Shown here piece after piece: positions 1-12,663 of a DNA stretch of 64,000 bases. The stretch lies in assembly GCF_033568475.1 (NCBI RefSeq), contig NC_133122.1, forward strand, positions 65,991,442-66,055,441. The letters run 5' to 3'. A program made the translations under genes and the position numbers. The notes below the pieces were generated by a model that was not told the DNA's origin, did not search any database, and was given only the letters and a program-made list of their open reading frames with translations. This DNA comes from Henckelia pumila. Its lineage: Eukaryota; Streptophyta; Magnoliopsida; Lamiales; Gesneriaceae. Position 1 is the stretch's first letter. The number at the start of each line of letters is the position of its first letter.

Positions 1-540
1 TAGAAAAATTTTCAAAGGGGACGACTCAATAGATTTGATAACGGGGTGGCGTAAACGTTGTGATCGCTTACCCCGCAACTTGTTAGATTCAATAAACAGG
101 AACGGAACCTATATACGAACAAAACACCTCATTAGTTCTTGTTTTGCATCAAGTAACCACTCAGCAATTGCCGAACAAAATGTCTAAAAGAATGGGTCTA
201 TTATGTTCAGAGTCTCGTAGCTTACATTGTTTGCTTTACTCCGTGGAAGTTATGCATAGAGTGAACTGGCTAATGATATTTTTTTGAAGAAAACGGAGTA
301 ATGAGTTGAAAACCTTAGTTTGGACAAATCTGCGGATAAATCATTGGGAAAACATTCTACAAAAATTTTAGTACGAAGATGATTTTATAAATAGTGTAAC
401 AATAATTTTGAAATTGTCCTTTTATTTTAATCGAGTTTTGAATTATTTTTGGAAATTTACATCCGGTTTTATGTTTTCACTTTTCAGGATTAATTAATAT
501 CTCAATAATCTAATATATTATTGAATAAAATCTTCTATTA
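1..540. other. AT-rich intergenic sequence
   Basis: No gene, RNA or transposon end could be recognised here. Base composition becomes steadily more AT-rich toward the tandem repeats that follow. Confidence 0.5.
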
Positions 541-2000
541 TAAATATGTGAGTTTCATTGTGAATTTACATGGTTACCCCTTTCATTATTATTATATCTA
601 TTATTTATTACTATCTATTACTATTATAAACATGTGAGTTTCATTGTGAATTTACATGGTTATCTTTTCATTATTATTATATAAAATTAATTTGTTTTTT
701 CTTCATTTATTTATTTGTATACTATGAACTCTTTCAAAAACAAAAATACTATTAGTATTTTTAAATATCTATATAAATATGTGAGTTTAACACTTGACTC
801 TTCAATTAAACTATTTATTTAAGAATTATGCTATAAAATCTTTCAAATAAATCTATTATCTATTATCTATTATTTATTACTATTATAAATATGTGAGTTT
901 CATTGTGAATTTACATGGTTACCCGTTCATTATTATTATATAAGATCAATGTGTTTTTTTTTTCATTTATTTATTCGTATACTATGAACTCTTTCAAAAA
1001 AAAAAAATATTGTTAGTATTTTTAAATATATATTAATATGTGAGTTTCACTATTTATTTAAGCATTATGCTATAAACTCTTTCAAATAAAAAATTAAAAT
1101 GCAATTAATATTTTTAAATTATTTTTTTACTATGAATATGTGATTTTCATTGTGAATTTACGTGACTACCGTTTTTCTTATTACATATGTGAGTTTCATT
1201 GTGAATTTACATGGTTACCTTTTCATTATTATTATATAAGATTAATGTGTTTTTTCTTCATTATTTATTCGTATACTATTAACTCTTCCAAAAAAAAAAA
1301 AATTGTTAGTATTTTTAAATATATATATATAAATATGTGAGTTTAACACTTGACTCTTCAATTAAACTATTTATTTAAGCATTACGTTATAAACTCTTTC
1401 AAATAAAAAATTAAAATGCAATTAATATTTTTAAAATATTTTTTTTACTATCATGAATATGTGATTTTCATTGTGAATTTACGTGACTATCGTTTTTCTT
1501 ATTACATATGTGAGTTTCATTGTGAATTTACATGGTTACACTTTCATTATTATTATATAAGATTAATGTGTTTTTTCTTCATTTATATATTCGTATACTA
1601 TGAACTCTTTAAAAAAAAATACTGTTAGTATTTTTAAATATCTATTACTATTATAAATATGTTATTTTCATTGTGAATTTACATGGTTACATTTTTATTA
1701 TTATTATATAAGATTAATGTGTTTTTTCTTCATTTATTTATTCGTATACTATGAACTCTTTCAAAAAAAAAATACTGTTAGTATTTTTAAATATATATAT
1801 ATATATAAATATGTGAGTTTAACACTTGACTCTTCAATTAAACTATTTATTTAAGCATTATGTTATAAACTCTTTCAAATAAAAAATTAAAATGCAATTA
1901 ATATTTTTAAAATATTTTTTTTACTATGAATATGTGATTTTCATTGTGAATTTACGTGACTACCGTTTTTCTTATTACATAATGAATGTTTTTTTCTCAA
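541..2000. repeat. AT-rich ~320-bp tandem repeat family
   Basis: Blocks recur in the same order: a segment with cattgtgaatttacatggtt, a T-rich run, a segment reading actatgaactctttcaaa, then a segment with gtgaatttacgtgactacc. The last type starts near 1140, 1462 and 1937, spaced 322 and about 475 bp, and the first type near 556, 642, 901, 1197, 1518 and 1670. The period is therefore about 320 bp with an extra ~150-bp sub-block. Short ORFs here repeat the same peptide and are by-products of the repeat. Confidence 0.75.
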
Positions 2001-2818
2001 TTATTTATTCATGTGACACTTCAATTAAATTATTTGTTTAAAAATTATACTATGTACTCTTTCAAATAAAATTTTAAAACAATTTTTTACTTTGATTTAT
2101 AATTTATCGTATTCGATTTTTTACTTCACAGATGAACCAACACATGGAATACTAAGAATAATAATAAATTTTGGTATCTTACAAGATAGTATATGTATAC
2201 TTAAATTAAAAAAAATCCATATCTTACTTTATTTTTCATATTAATCTATCTTTTACCTATTCTATTACTATTATGAGTATAGGAGAATAAGAATTACGAT
2301 TAACTTAAATATTTTTTTACACACTAATTTATAGAATTTCACTTTTATATTTTATACAACTACTATTTATTATTTGATCATTTTTTTATTTGAGTTTTAC
2401 CTACAAAATTTATTTAATTTATTTAATTCACACTATTTTTCTAGATCTTAAAATATATTTTATTAATACTTAAAATAAAAAATTTACATCGTGTAATTTA
2501 TTTTTCTATTAATATGTCGATGGTCTATTCTATTACTATTATAAATATATAAATAACAATTATGAATTAACTTAAATATTTTTTTACACGCTATTTTATT
2601 TTTTTCACTTTCATATTTTGTGTATATACTATTTATTATTTGCTCATTTTCTTATTTAAGTTTTTCTTTTAAACTATATTTAATTTATTTAATCCACACT
2701 ATTTTTCTATTAATCTTACAAGATAGTATATGAGTACTTAAAATAAATTAATGTTACATAGTCCTATAAATATATTTAAATTATTTAATGCAAATTATTT
2801 TTCTATTAATCTTACAAG

Positions 2819-2878
<60 letters not shown>

Positions 2879-4460
2879 TATGCATAGATACTTAAAATAT
2901 AAAAATGTACACAATGTAATTTATTTTTTACACATTATTTTTTCTGTTAATATATTAGTTATTATCAATTATATATTAATTACTATTACAAAATATAATC
3001 AATTTATATATCTTTTTTTAATCACTGTTTGAGTTCTAATTATGAGTTTAATTAAATATTCTTATTTTTCATACACTATTTTTCTATAAATTTTACAATA
3101 TATTATATGAATATTTAAATAAAAAATTGTATAATGTACTACATACTTAAATGTCTATGTTTTTTACACATTGTTTATCTACTAATATTACAGAATAATA
3201 TATGGATATTAAAAATAAATAAATGAAATAATTCAAACATATATGAAATATAAATATAGCGCTACAAATGCAATCAAATAATTTTACTTATATTTTGTTA
3301 TTCTACGTTATTTTTCTTGTCAAACTCATCGAATATGAGTTCAAAATATATTAAATTAGCAAACTAATGATTTCACTGATCGAATAAACCGAATTCTTGA
3401 ATTGTATAATTAATTTTTGTTTTGATAATTTGTTTCATTTGAAAATTTAACTCACAAGAAACTATTATTAGAAAGAAAAAAAAATTCAAAACATGATCAT
3501 ACATAACTCAATCACTAACTCATACATAAAAAACAATTATCAACATACTGTATCGAAAACTTTTTAATTAATTAAACACAGATATTAAAATATTCTAATT
3601 AATTAATCTAACGTCATTTATAATTATCACATTTTGTCTTTGAACTAACACCATTTATTCTTCAGATTTTTATCATGATTCTATGTCAGCGTGTTAATCT
3701 TGAATCTTAATTATGATGTATATTTTAGTTTGTAAATAGTTATTAAATTATGATTCAATAAATTTATTTTGACGCATAAATATTGATATTTTGAATATAA
3801 ATTGTAGATGTATATTGTATGCATGCAATACATATATAATCATTAATATAAAAGTTAAAAAAACCCATAAAACGTGAACTAGACAAGGTATATAAAAAAA
3901 CTACACAATTAAACAAAAAGTAACACAAGTAAAAACTAAATAATTGTCTATTACCTATAGCTTACTAATATTGAATTCTCAAAATTGGGGAAAGTGAGAG
4001 GCTTTTATTTAGTTAAAAAAAATAAAAAACTAACATTTGATTGAGCTAAAATGATTCATTACAAAGTTAGTGGATTAAAAGATGCAACACAACGTGAACT
4101 ATTAAAAATATTAAATGGGTTACGTTATATAAAACTCAAATATACAAGTATCTCTTTTAGTGTAAATTAAGAGTTAACTCACCTTAAGTGGTTATGTTGT
4201 ATCATTGCAAAAAGTCAAAGTTCATAGACTGTACTTGTGATGTCCGAGACTGACAAGAGGGTGGAGAATAATCGTCTGTGTCAAGAAGTTCAAAGAATTA
4301 AGCGGCTCTTGACAGGCTTTTATGAGAAGAAGAATTTGAATAAACCGATTTTATACCGAAATGAGAGAGGTCTCAGACTACGTAGGTATGTGACTGAACG
4401 GTTTGGGCTTGAAAATTTTGATAGGAACTACTCATATCATCAAGGTGAATATCTTCTTTT
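2001..4460. other. AT-rich intergenic sequence
   Basis: A very AT-rich stretch with many short T and A runs and one microsatellite. No splice-compatible coding exon is visible. The short open frame near 4240-4482 has no recognisable domain. Confidence 0.5.
2821..2877. repeat. (AAT)n microsatellite
   Basis: Uninterrupted AAT trinucleotide repeat of about 19 units, likely length-polymorphic. Confidence 0.95.
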
Positions 4461-4461
4461 T

Positions 4462-4560
4462 GAGATCTCATCGTATATATGAGAACTCCAAAATTAAGCA
4501 TGCTTGACTTGAGACAATTATAGGATGGACGACCCTTGAGAAGTTTCAAAGGATGTGTGC
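4462..4560 (+). other. 5S rRNA-derived sequence, degenerate
   Basis: The stretch agaactccaaaattaagc followed by atgctt, then aggatggacgaccc and gagaagt, follows the order and spacing of the internal promoter half of plant 5S rRNA (A box around agttaagcgtgctt, C box around gatgggtgacc). Several positions differ and extra bases separate gatctcatc from agaactcc, so this is not a functional 5S gene. Such sequence occurs as stray 5S copies, in 5S-derived SINEs and in Cassandra-type TRIM LTRs. I could not find the paired LTR or a tail that would decide between these. Confidence 0.55.
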
Positions 4561-5122
4561 GAGTGAGGATGAACATAAGCATGCTGGAAATATCCTTGTT
4601 GATATAGTGGGGATAGTCGTCGGATCTGGAATGTCATAGTATGTATCATTGATTGCACAAAAAAATATATTGAGAGAATAATACATATAACAAAAGACCA
4701 AAAAAATGTAATGAAATCCATAATAAGACAAGCAAAAGAAAATTATACGACAAAAAAAAAAAACATTACAAAATTTAATCCATTTTTTAAAAATAATTAA
4801 ACAAATATGTTTATTTCAAAATCGATTTGAGAGTAATTATTTAGCATGAATGATCAAAAGTTTCAATACTATTGTCAAAATAATTTTTGTAGAGTTGTCT
4901 AATTTTGTTTTGAATTATATTACTCCAACACGTGTTTTCCACGTGCAACGCACGTACATTGTTTCTAGTAAAAATAAATGACTGAAACTTTCATTTTGAT
5001 TTTTAAACAATCTGAAATCTTTTTCTTGAGGTGAGTTTAAAAAGTTAATTATAGAAATGTACAATTGAAAATCTAAATGGGAATTTATGGGGTGTTTCCT
5101 CTTCCTAAATAGATGCATATTG
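4561..5122. other. Intergenic sequence
   Basis: AT-rich, with no coding exon or repeat boundary recognised. It ends at the target duplication of the MITE. Confidence 0.4.
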
Positions 5123-5640
5123 ATTATGAGTAGAGCCGTCAATTTGGGTTAGGTCGTCGGGTCGGCCCAGCCCGCCACACAATTTTAGTGGGTTGGGTTG
5201 AAAAAAAAATTTCAACCCAACAAAAGGTGGGCCTAGCTAAGGCCCGCGACCCGCGCGGGTTGGCCCGTCGCGGGCCTGAAGAATTAATAATTTATTTTTA
5301 TTTTTATTGTGATATATGTATTTTTTAATAAAAGTTGTGAATTTTTTTCGTATTAATTATTTTATATAAAATTTACACACATGAAATCAATAATTAAAAT
5401 TTTTATCAATATGTTTCTATTAATATTTATGAAATGATATTTATAATTAATTATAATATTATTTATTTATTTTTATTTGTCGTTAGCCAACCCGCGAGTT
5501 GGCCCGCCTAACCCGCAACCCATCTTGGGTTGGGTTAGATTGAGGATTTCCAACCCGTCATCGACTCGCCAAAAGGTGGGTTTTTGATGGGCTAGCCCGC
5601 CCCGCCGGAGGTTAGCCCGTTTGACAGCTCTAATTATGAG
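5123..5640. mobile_element. hAT-type MITE with 8-bp TSD
   Basis: The element itself is 5131-5632 (502 bp). Its ends form imperfect inverted repeats, tagagccgtcaatttgggt at the left and the complement of acgggc-tttgacagctcta-type sequence at the right. An exact 8-bp target duplication, ATTATGAG, lies at 5123-5130 and 5633-5640. Subterminal regions are rich in GGCCCGCC and CCCGC motifs and the core is AT-rich. TAG...CTA ends and an 8-bp duplication are hAT hallmarks. There is no transposase, so it depends on an element elsewhere. Confidence 0.85.
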
Positions 5641-6372
5641 CACGTACGTTTCATTACAATAATGTTTCATAAGTATCGGTATGCGCATGCATGAAGCGTT
5701 CTTGTCCTTTTTTTTTCCACTGAAAAAATCCAGGCTAATCAATGTAAATTTGATATGGCATCTTATAAGATTATGAAACTAATTAGATTTATTCATCTAA
5801 TACTTATTATTTATGGAATATTAAGAATATTTTATTTGCTATTAAAAGAAATATACACATTGTATTTTGACTCTTGGCTAATAAAAGTCGAAACTTTTCA
5901 AAATATGTACACCAATTGTAACTTAGAACTTGAGAAGAATTTATACTTCCTATTACCTTTTCATATAGTTGTTGTAAATCTTAGATTTCCAAATTGTGAT
6001 GTGTCTAGTTTTCATTTAGAATGGAATTGTTTGAGTTAATGGTTCTAAGGAAAGTTTAAAAAATCAATGGATTTCAGAACATAATCAACCACCTTCAGAC
6101 ATTAGCTACCAGAAAAGAGGTGGTACTAAAAAATCCAGTAGTGTGACAAGTAAATTTCCTTCATCTCAGATATCCACTGGTTTCAGCCAAAATGCACACT
6201 ACTGACACTTGAATCGAATATGAATGCTTTTCTAAGAATTTTTCGATAGATTATTATATACACCAACAATAATCTCTATACTTCCCACGTCACAACCCAC
6301 GAGAATGAACAAAACAATGGACTAGACACCTAAATGGTCTGCAATCAGAAAGCAAGAATTCCAAAATTAAAC
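5641..6372. other. Intergenic and 3' flank of the DUF1191 gene
   Basis: The AT-rich open frame at 5755-6039 has no recognisable domain and is probably spurious. The segment just above 6300 is likely 3' UTR of the minus-strand gene that ends at 6373. Confidence 0.4.
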
Positions 6373-7389
6373 TCAGGGTACATATTCGGTCTCGAGTGAT
6401 GGTTGCGTCCTTGTTCCGGTAGCTGCTGGTGCTTTAGTGCTTCCAACAGTGGTCATATGCAAAGCCTCCCCAACCTCTGCTGCCCTCTCCATTTGATGCA
6501 TTTTCTTCCTACGTTTATACTTGCGCAGCCACACGATCACGAGTCCCAGAATAATGAACAATGCAAATCCTCCTACCACTGACCCCACAATTATCCACAC
6601 CTTGGATTTGTTACTCCCTTCCTGCTCTTCAGGAGTACCAATCATTCCTCGTGGTGGTGGCGGAGGTGATGTCGGTGTCGGTGGTGGTGGTGGTGGAGGG
6701 AAGGAGAATGGCGCAGGAGCAGGGGCAACTGATTCCACCGCAATAGAGAAGTGCCCTTGTTGGAATGTTGTACAGATGTTATCTGACAACACACTAGAGA
6801 AACTAACTGAACCGTTTAAATCAAATGAAGCACACTTGGGAACTGATCCTTCTGGCACGGACTTTAATTCCGAAAACTTGATAGATATGGGTTGACCAGA
6901 CGCCTTGATATCCAGCACAGGCAGGTGTTTGGCCTTAAGATCCGCAGCATCATAAGCTAGAAGGCCCAAAATTGGCGATAAATACATGTAACCAGGAAGG
7001 GGGTAATATACCATAGACCAATTGCCCAAATTCTGGTAGACCAGAACAAGCCTCTCTGCATAAGGCTGTTCCTTAACGCCCTTGGGAATCTCAAACTCCT
7101 TGTACATACTAACACCCTTCGTCCTTAAGCTACCACTCCTGAGTCTCATGGCCGAAACCTGAATCCCAGAGAGATTAGAGGGGACAGCCCCATCATAGAC
7201 AACACCGGTTCGTGGACGCACAAATGCCTGGTACGCATAGTCTTGGAGGAGAGCATCTAGCGCCCGTGCATTACTAAACATTGAATTAGAAGTTGGAGAA
7301 GGAGGTGATTGAGCTCCAGTGACTCTCAGCAACAAGAATAACCACATAACAGAGAGACCAACCAATGCAAGACCTCTAACAAGTCCCAT
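6373..7389 (-). CDS. DUF1191-family single-pass membrane protein
   Basis: An intronless 338-codon frame. Residues 1-26 form a signal peptide ending VTGA. Residues 27-220 are an extracellular domain with conserved-looking blocks such as YDGAVPSNLSGI, LVLVYQNLGNWS and YMYLSPILGLLAYDA, plus N-glycosylation sequons. Residues 222-247 are a proline-rich linker. Residues 264-288 form one transmembrane helix, followed by a basic stop-transfer stretch (RKYKRRKK) and a short cytoplasmic tail. This architecture and the blocks match the plant-specific DUF1191 family, whose biochemical role is unknown; surface or cell-wall contact is only an inference. The start is the first ATG before the signal peptide. 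Length is normal for the family. No kinase domain follows the membrane helix. Confidence 0.85.
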   Translation of the reverse strand: MGLVRGLALVGLSVMWLFLLLRVTGAQSPPSPTSNSMFSNARALDALLQDYAYQAFVRPRTGVVYDGAVPSNLSGIQVSAMRLRSGSLRTKGVSMYKEFEIPKGVKEQPYAERLVLVYQNLGNWSMVYYPLPGYMYLSPILGLLAYDAADLKAKHLPVLDIKASGQPISIKFSELKSVPEGSVPKCASFDLNGSVSFSSVLSDNICTTFQQGHFSIAVESVAPAPAPFSFPPPPPPPTPTSPPPPPRGMIGTPEEQEGSNKSKVWIIVGSVVGGFALFIILGLVIVWLRKYKRRKKMHQMERAAEVGEALHMTTVGSTKAPAATGTRTQPSLETEYVP

Positions 7390-8663
7390 GGATGGATACT
7401 TCTAACTATCAAACTAATGCTAGCCAACCAAATGTAGTAGATCCAAATCTAATTGCAAGGCAAAAATGGCAATAGTCCACCCACTGGCAATCTGAATGCC
7501 GAAATGAACCTTGGATCCCAAAAGATCGAGCAGGCAAAGAACAAAGTCCCCCAATCCTTTAATAATAAACAATAACAGGATCAAGAAACTTCACAATCAC
7601 ACATCACAGGTTACCAAAGTTCATACAGAATCATATTCCATGATCGTTAACCAACAGTGACAGTAGGGCAAAAGCTGCAAAGTCTTCCAAGACAGTAAAG
7701 CCAAGAAGGGCAACTTCGAACCGTTGGAAAGCAGCAGCAAACCTCACAAGCACTTTTAAGTCCCTCACCTCCTCTCTCCTTTAGAATCTTATACCATCAC
7801 CATATCTAATACTATAATCCCAAAAAAAAAGAAAAAAAAAAGAGAGATTCTACTGCATCAGAATTTTAAAAACATAAAATAAAAAAATAAAAAATGAAAA
7901 AGAAGCCTCTCTTCTATAAAGAAGTCAACGAAACTCCAAACTGAATATAAAATTCCCAAATCAAGAACTCAACATGTTATTACCGTTCCCCCACTCCAAG
8001 TTGCAGCCAAGCCGGCGGATTCTGTATCTTTATATACCCACATGTAAAAACCCTAATCCGTAAGGGACGCGGCGCACCGACAAAATCGCGGTTCCCTCCG
8101 TATAAACAGGAAAAGAATACTCCCAACAGTGGAATGACTGAAGTAAATGAATGCAGATGAAACCCAATAAGCGAATACAATTAATTTCCCGAGAAACGTA
8201 AGCCCCGGAATCACCTCACTCACCCAAATTACCCAATGAGATCCAACCTTTTCTTTAACTTTTTTTGTTGGCGAAAAAAGGGGGAAAATCTAAGAAAGCC
8301 CGTATTATTTTCACAAAAATCAAAACAGATAATGATCACTTCCCTATCCTAATCCGCCTATAAATCAAAAACTACTCGATGGGTCAACTTCCAACACACA
8401 AATTTTTTCACTATTATCATCATAAATCATAGAAGAGATAAAGAACTAGACTGGAGTGAAAAGGGTCGGTGTAGAAGCAAAGTTAGAGAACGAGAGCAGC
8501 TGGGTAATGTACAAGCGTGCGCGAAAGATGTTCGAGGTGGAAGATGAAGTTGGTGGAGAGAAGAAAGCGATGGAACTATGGAAGTAGATACAGATACAGT
8601 GTGTGTACAAGTAAAAGACACAGACAGGAAAGCAAAGGGAAATACAACTAGAAGAAAGTGGAG
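7390..8663 (-). other. Probable 5' UTR with intron of the DUF1191 gene
   Basis: Between the start codon and the TATA-like box lies about 1.3 kb. On the minus strand, 8640-8430 is pyrimidine-rich (runs of TCTC and CTTC) like a plant 5' leader, and 8400-7400 is AT-rich like an intron. I could not fix donor and acceptor unambiguously. The open frame across 8427-8747 reflects this CT-rich leader rather than a protein. Confidence 0.4.
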
Positions 8664-8671
8664 ATTATATA
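8664..8671 (-). promoter_or_regulatory. TATA-like box for the DUF1191 gene
   Basis: The minus strand reads TATATAAT followed by a CT-rich transcribed-looking leader, a typical plant core promoter arrangement. The 1.3 kb to the start codon implies an intron in the leader. Confidence 0.4.
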
Positions 8672-8759
8672 CACTGTAAAGTACTCGTGGTAGGTTATGT
8701 AAAATGACACTCAATGAAAATCTAGCTCGTAAGCTAACAAAATGCATTTTGGAGGGGAT

Positions 8760-11700
8760 CTTGCAAAATAAAAGAAGTAATCAACATTTACTCGGGTACG
8801 ACGTAACGGTAAAACATTAAAAGAACAACAAAAGATCGTTTCTTCTAAGATACCATATGTTTTTTAACCCTTACGGGACATGATTAATATGGAAAGTAAG
8901 TCATATTTGGAATATATAACTGGAAAATCACTCTTAAATGTATTGTTATGACATGGTCTGTTCAATGTCAAGGATCCAAGGGAAAAAAATATGAGTCATT
9001 GGATTATTCATGTAAACACTTTGTCACACTATATCAGAGAGCTATTAGGACCATCTCTATACAGTTATGTTGAAAATTTTCGACGAGGCACAAGATGATG
9101 AAATAAACATGAAAAGTCGTCCATTTTAGAATGGACGGTGATTGTTTCGATTAAAGATGGAATCAGGACATAAGGTTTGATATGAATTTAGATTCAATTC
9201 AAGTTTCAATTGAAATTTATGCACGGAAAGAAAAATAAAAATAAATGGTTAGAACCTTCACAAAACTACTTTTAGAAAAAAAATTATTTGCCAATTATAT
9301 TATATTTGTCCTTTTTTCAAAATTATATTTTTTTAGGAAAAATATAAGGTGTGTAAATTAATTCATGTAAATTAAATAGTTTAAATTATCTATATCTATC
9401 TATACTATGCTACACAATTAATTAGACATATACTTCATTTATTTTTTTCTTTTTTTTTAATCCTAGATATATAGTTTATTTTTACCATTTAATTGCATTT
9501 TTTTTAATTTACTAATATAACTCTATTAACTAGTTATTGTGAAATGTGCAATTATTTTTTAATAAATTAAGCATACATACGAATTTTACATGTAAATTTG
9601 TCATTCCATTGATTTTCTAATTTGTGTGAAATTAAAAAGCCTTATATTTGAGACTGATCTTAATTTTATAGAAAAACATGCTTGAATGTTTATGTTATAT
9701 AACTGTAAACAAAATCATTTTATCGAATCTCATATCATATTTAATTTTATAGGATATAATAACTAAATAGAATCTTAAGAAAACCATACATGTGAACACA
9801 AAATACACAACGCATGTGACTAATCGTTAATATAAACGGGGTTGTGTATCAATTCCATTTTCCTTTTTGATATATATATTTTGGTATTTATTATTATTTG
9901 GCATGAACTACGGTCTACGAATGCTCGAGGGTTGGAAAACACGTGCCTCGAAGGCCTGCACATGCTATTTCTTACAGATTATTATTTATAAATATAAATT
10001 ATGTTTTTTTTAAATCACAGAAGTATAAATAAATATACAAACTGACACACACACATATAAATATCTACAATATATAAGACAATAGACTTACATACCGTTT
10101 GTTTTGCCATATTATTAATCTATGTACAACTTATCTTATCTCATCTCATCTCACTTTTTTTTTGTCATATTATTTATCCATCCATTAATTATATATCTTA
10201 CATCAATCAAATCATTACATTTAAATTACTACATTACCCTTTATAAATAATAATACCCATATTTTATTAATTATTAAAAGGTCAAAATGGTAATTTACTA
10301 TTTTTATATAAAATTTAATCAATCAAATCAAACATACTATAATCTATCAATCAAATCAAATACTAAATTAACTATCATTTCTTATTTACTTTTTATTATA
10401 ATATATTACTTATCTTTACATTATTTATCTCATCCTTAACTTCAAACGATTAAAATAATTTCTTTTGCGATCATAGGGAAATTTTTTTATATACAAAAAA
10501 TATCCCCATTAAATTTTAAGATGATAAAAAAATATCACAAAAATAATTTTTAATAAATTTATACATATTCTGTAACTATCATATACTAATGAAATATTTT
10601 ATTTATCATTAATAAATTTATACATATTTTGTAATTATCTTATCCTAATGAAATATTTTATATATCATTATCTATATCTATATAATATCACTTAAAAAAA
10701 TTTAATTTTAAAAGTTCAAAAAATTTAACAAAATTTTGTGAAAGGTGAAAAAAAGTTGAGAAATTATTTCTAGAAGTTCTCACACGCTACTTTAAATAAG
10801 TTTGAAAGAGTAGAGTCTAGAGACATAGGAACTGTTTTGAAATGCTTATACAAAATAATTTTAAATTTTTTCTTCACAAAATTTCAACTCCCATAATATC
10901 ACGATATATTTTAAAAAAACTACACTTAAAAATAGCAATCCATGTCCAAGATTTTATGTCTTGGTCTAACCGTGAAAACTAATTCTCTAAAATATTCTAC
11001 TAAAATGTTACCGTTTATATGATTTTGCATTCTAGATTATTTTGGACATTACGAAAATTATATATAATAGAAATGCTGGATGAAAATGAGCTTAATAATA
11101 ATAAAAAAAAAACTTTAAGGTTTCGTGAGTTTGAGTTTGAGTTTGAGTTTGAGTTTGAGTTCGAGTTCGAGTTCGAATTCGAGTAGTTAAAAACATGTTG
11201 CTCAAATTAGGTTTAAATTAGAACTGGAGTTCAAGTTCAAATGTAAATATTCGAGCATATTTGCGAACAATTCAAAATAATACAAAAAAATAAGAGTTGA
11301 AATATATATTTATATAATAATATCATATTAATAATAAAAAATTTAAAATCGTGAATAGCTTGCGAACAATCAAGTAAAAAAAAGTTTGGCCTTACTTACA
11401 TTTGGTTTGAAAAAGTCCAATAATGTTCGAGTGTGGTTTGAAATCACGATTTCAAATATAAATATAATGTTATTCGAGTCGATTCATATCAAATTTCAAC
11501 CCCAACTCTATGAAACATCGATTTCGACCCCTCTGCCCAAAATTCCGGTGTTCACCCATTCACACATGTGAATTTCGATTGATAGAAAGATGCTTACAAT
11601 GTGGACATTACAAAACCATGGTTGATGAATTGGCTATTCCATTCTCATCATAAATTCGTGCTTGCACCCACAACACTAAATATATTTTACTTCATAAATA

Positions 11701-12430
11701 ATTAAGGAGCTTATGAAATTACATCAACACAAAAATTCCAATGACATCGTCGCACCAATTAATTTTGTAAGGAATGTCTCTGGTTTGACACAACACGTGA
11801 AAAAAAATATTATTTTTTATAACAGATATAGACCGATTTAACTCGTCCGTCTCACGTGAGCCTGTAAAATTAATCAAATAGTTTTCCCAAGTCAAATCCA
11901 CAAGTGTTTGGTTTTCTTCAATAAGAAATTGTAATTTGCTTAACCACACCAATGAAAGGGAAAGATGGGAGGGCGAGACTATCATTGTCGAACAATATAC
12001 TACGTTGAAGCTGTCCCATTCTTGGTTCAATGTTTCGCTTTATTACATACATACACATGGTTGGGCCATGCCCTGAATTTATGGACCCACTATACATACG
12101 CATCTTCCTCAACTATTTCTATCCCCGTGTACATATTAAATTTCGATATAAAGTTCAATCGGAGCAATAACTGTGGTCTGATTAAGTCCGAACGGAAATT
12201 ATGGTTTTATCGATCAATTTTGTGAAATCGATATTTTATTTGAATTATTTATAAAAAAATATTATTTTTTATACATAAAACATTAAAATGATTAAGATCA
12301 TCTGGTTAACGAATAAAGACCGTCTCGAGATAGAATAGGGAAATTGTTGTGGGTAAGATATATAAATTTATTTTCACTTATGATGATGAATAATAGCCGT
12401 AAATATGTAGCTAGAATATAATAGCATGAT
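8760..12430. other. AT-rich intergenic region
   Basis: No coding exon recognised. It holds degraded repeats: an AT-rich block at about 10098-10450 whose ends begin CGTTTG and end CAAACG (possible MITE), the GAGTTT repeat near 11150, and copies of the gagac/gtctc motif near 11850 and 12317. Short frames at 11386-12225 show no domain. Confidence 0.4.
11127..11183. repeat. (GAGTTT/GAGTTC)n hexanucleotide repeat
   Basis: About nine to ten units of GAGTTT that change to GAGTTC at the right end. Confidence 0.85.
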
Positions 12431-12663
12431 GAATTATGGGACAAAAAAATAAAGTAAATTGGATCATACGCAGCTGCGTTGCCCATAATTGCGTCTCCAT
12501 TGCGTTTCTTCACTTACCTTCCAACTCTCTGCTCCCGCAAATTAATTCAGATTTCAGATCTAAATCCAATCTGTTCTTATATTTTGATAATTCTCTTTCT
12601 CTTTTTTCTTTTTTTTCCCCCTGTTTCTAACATTCCAGCATATACTGTATTTCGAGTTATCTG

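Noticed and set aside
4237-4482. 81-codon frame before the 5S-like sequence
   Set aside because: No recognisable domain, and it overlaps a repeat-derived region; not enough to call a gene.
5755-6039. 94-codon open frame
   Set aside because: AT-driven composition, no domain and no splice context; probably spurious.
8427-8747. 106-codon minus-strand frame rich in Ser, Leu and His
   Set aside because: It is the CT-rich leader of the DUF1191 gene read as protein and spans the TATA-like box.
10098-10450. Possible MITE with CGTTTG/CAAACG ends
   Set aside because: Termini match over only six bases and no target duplication is visible.
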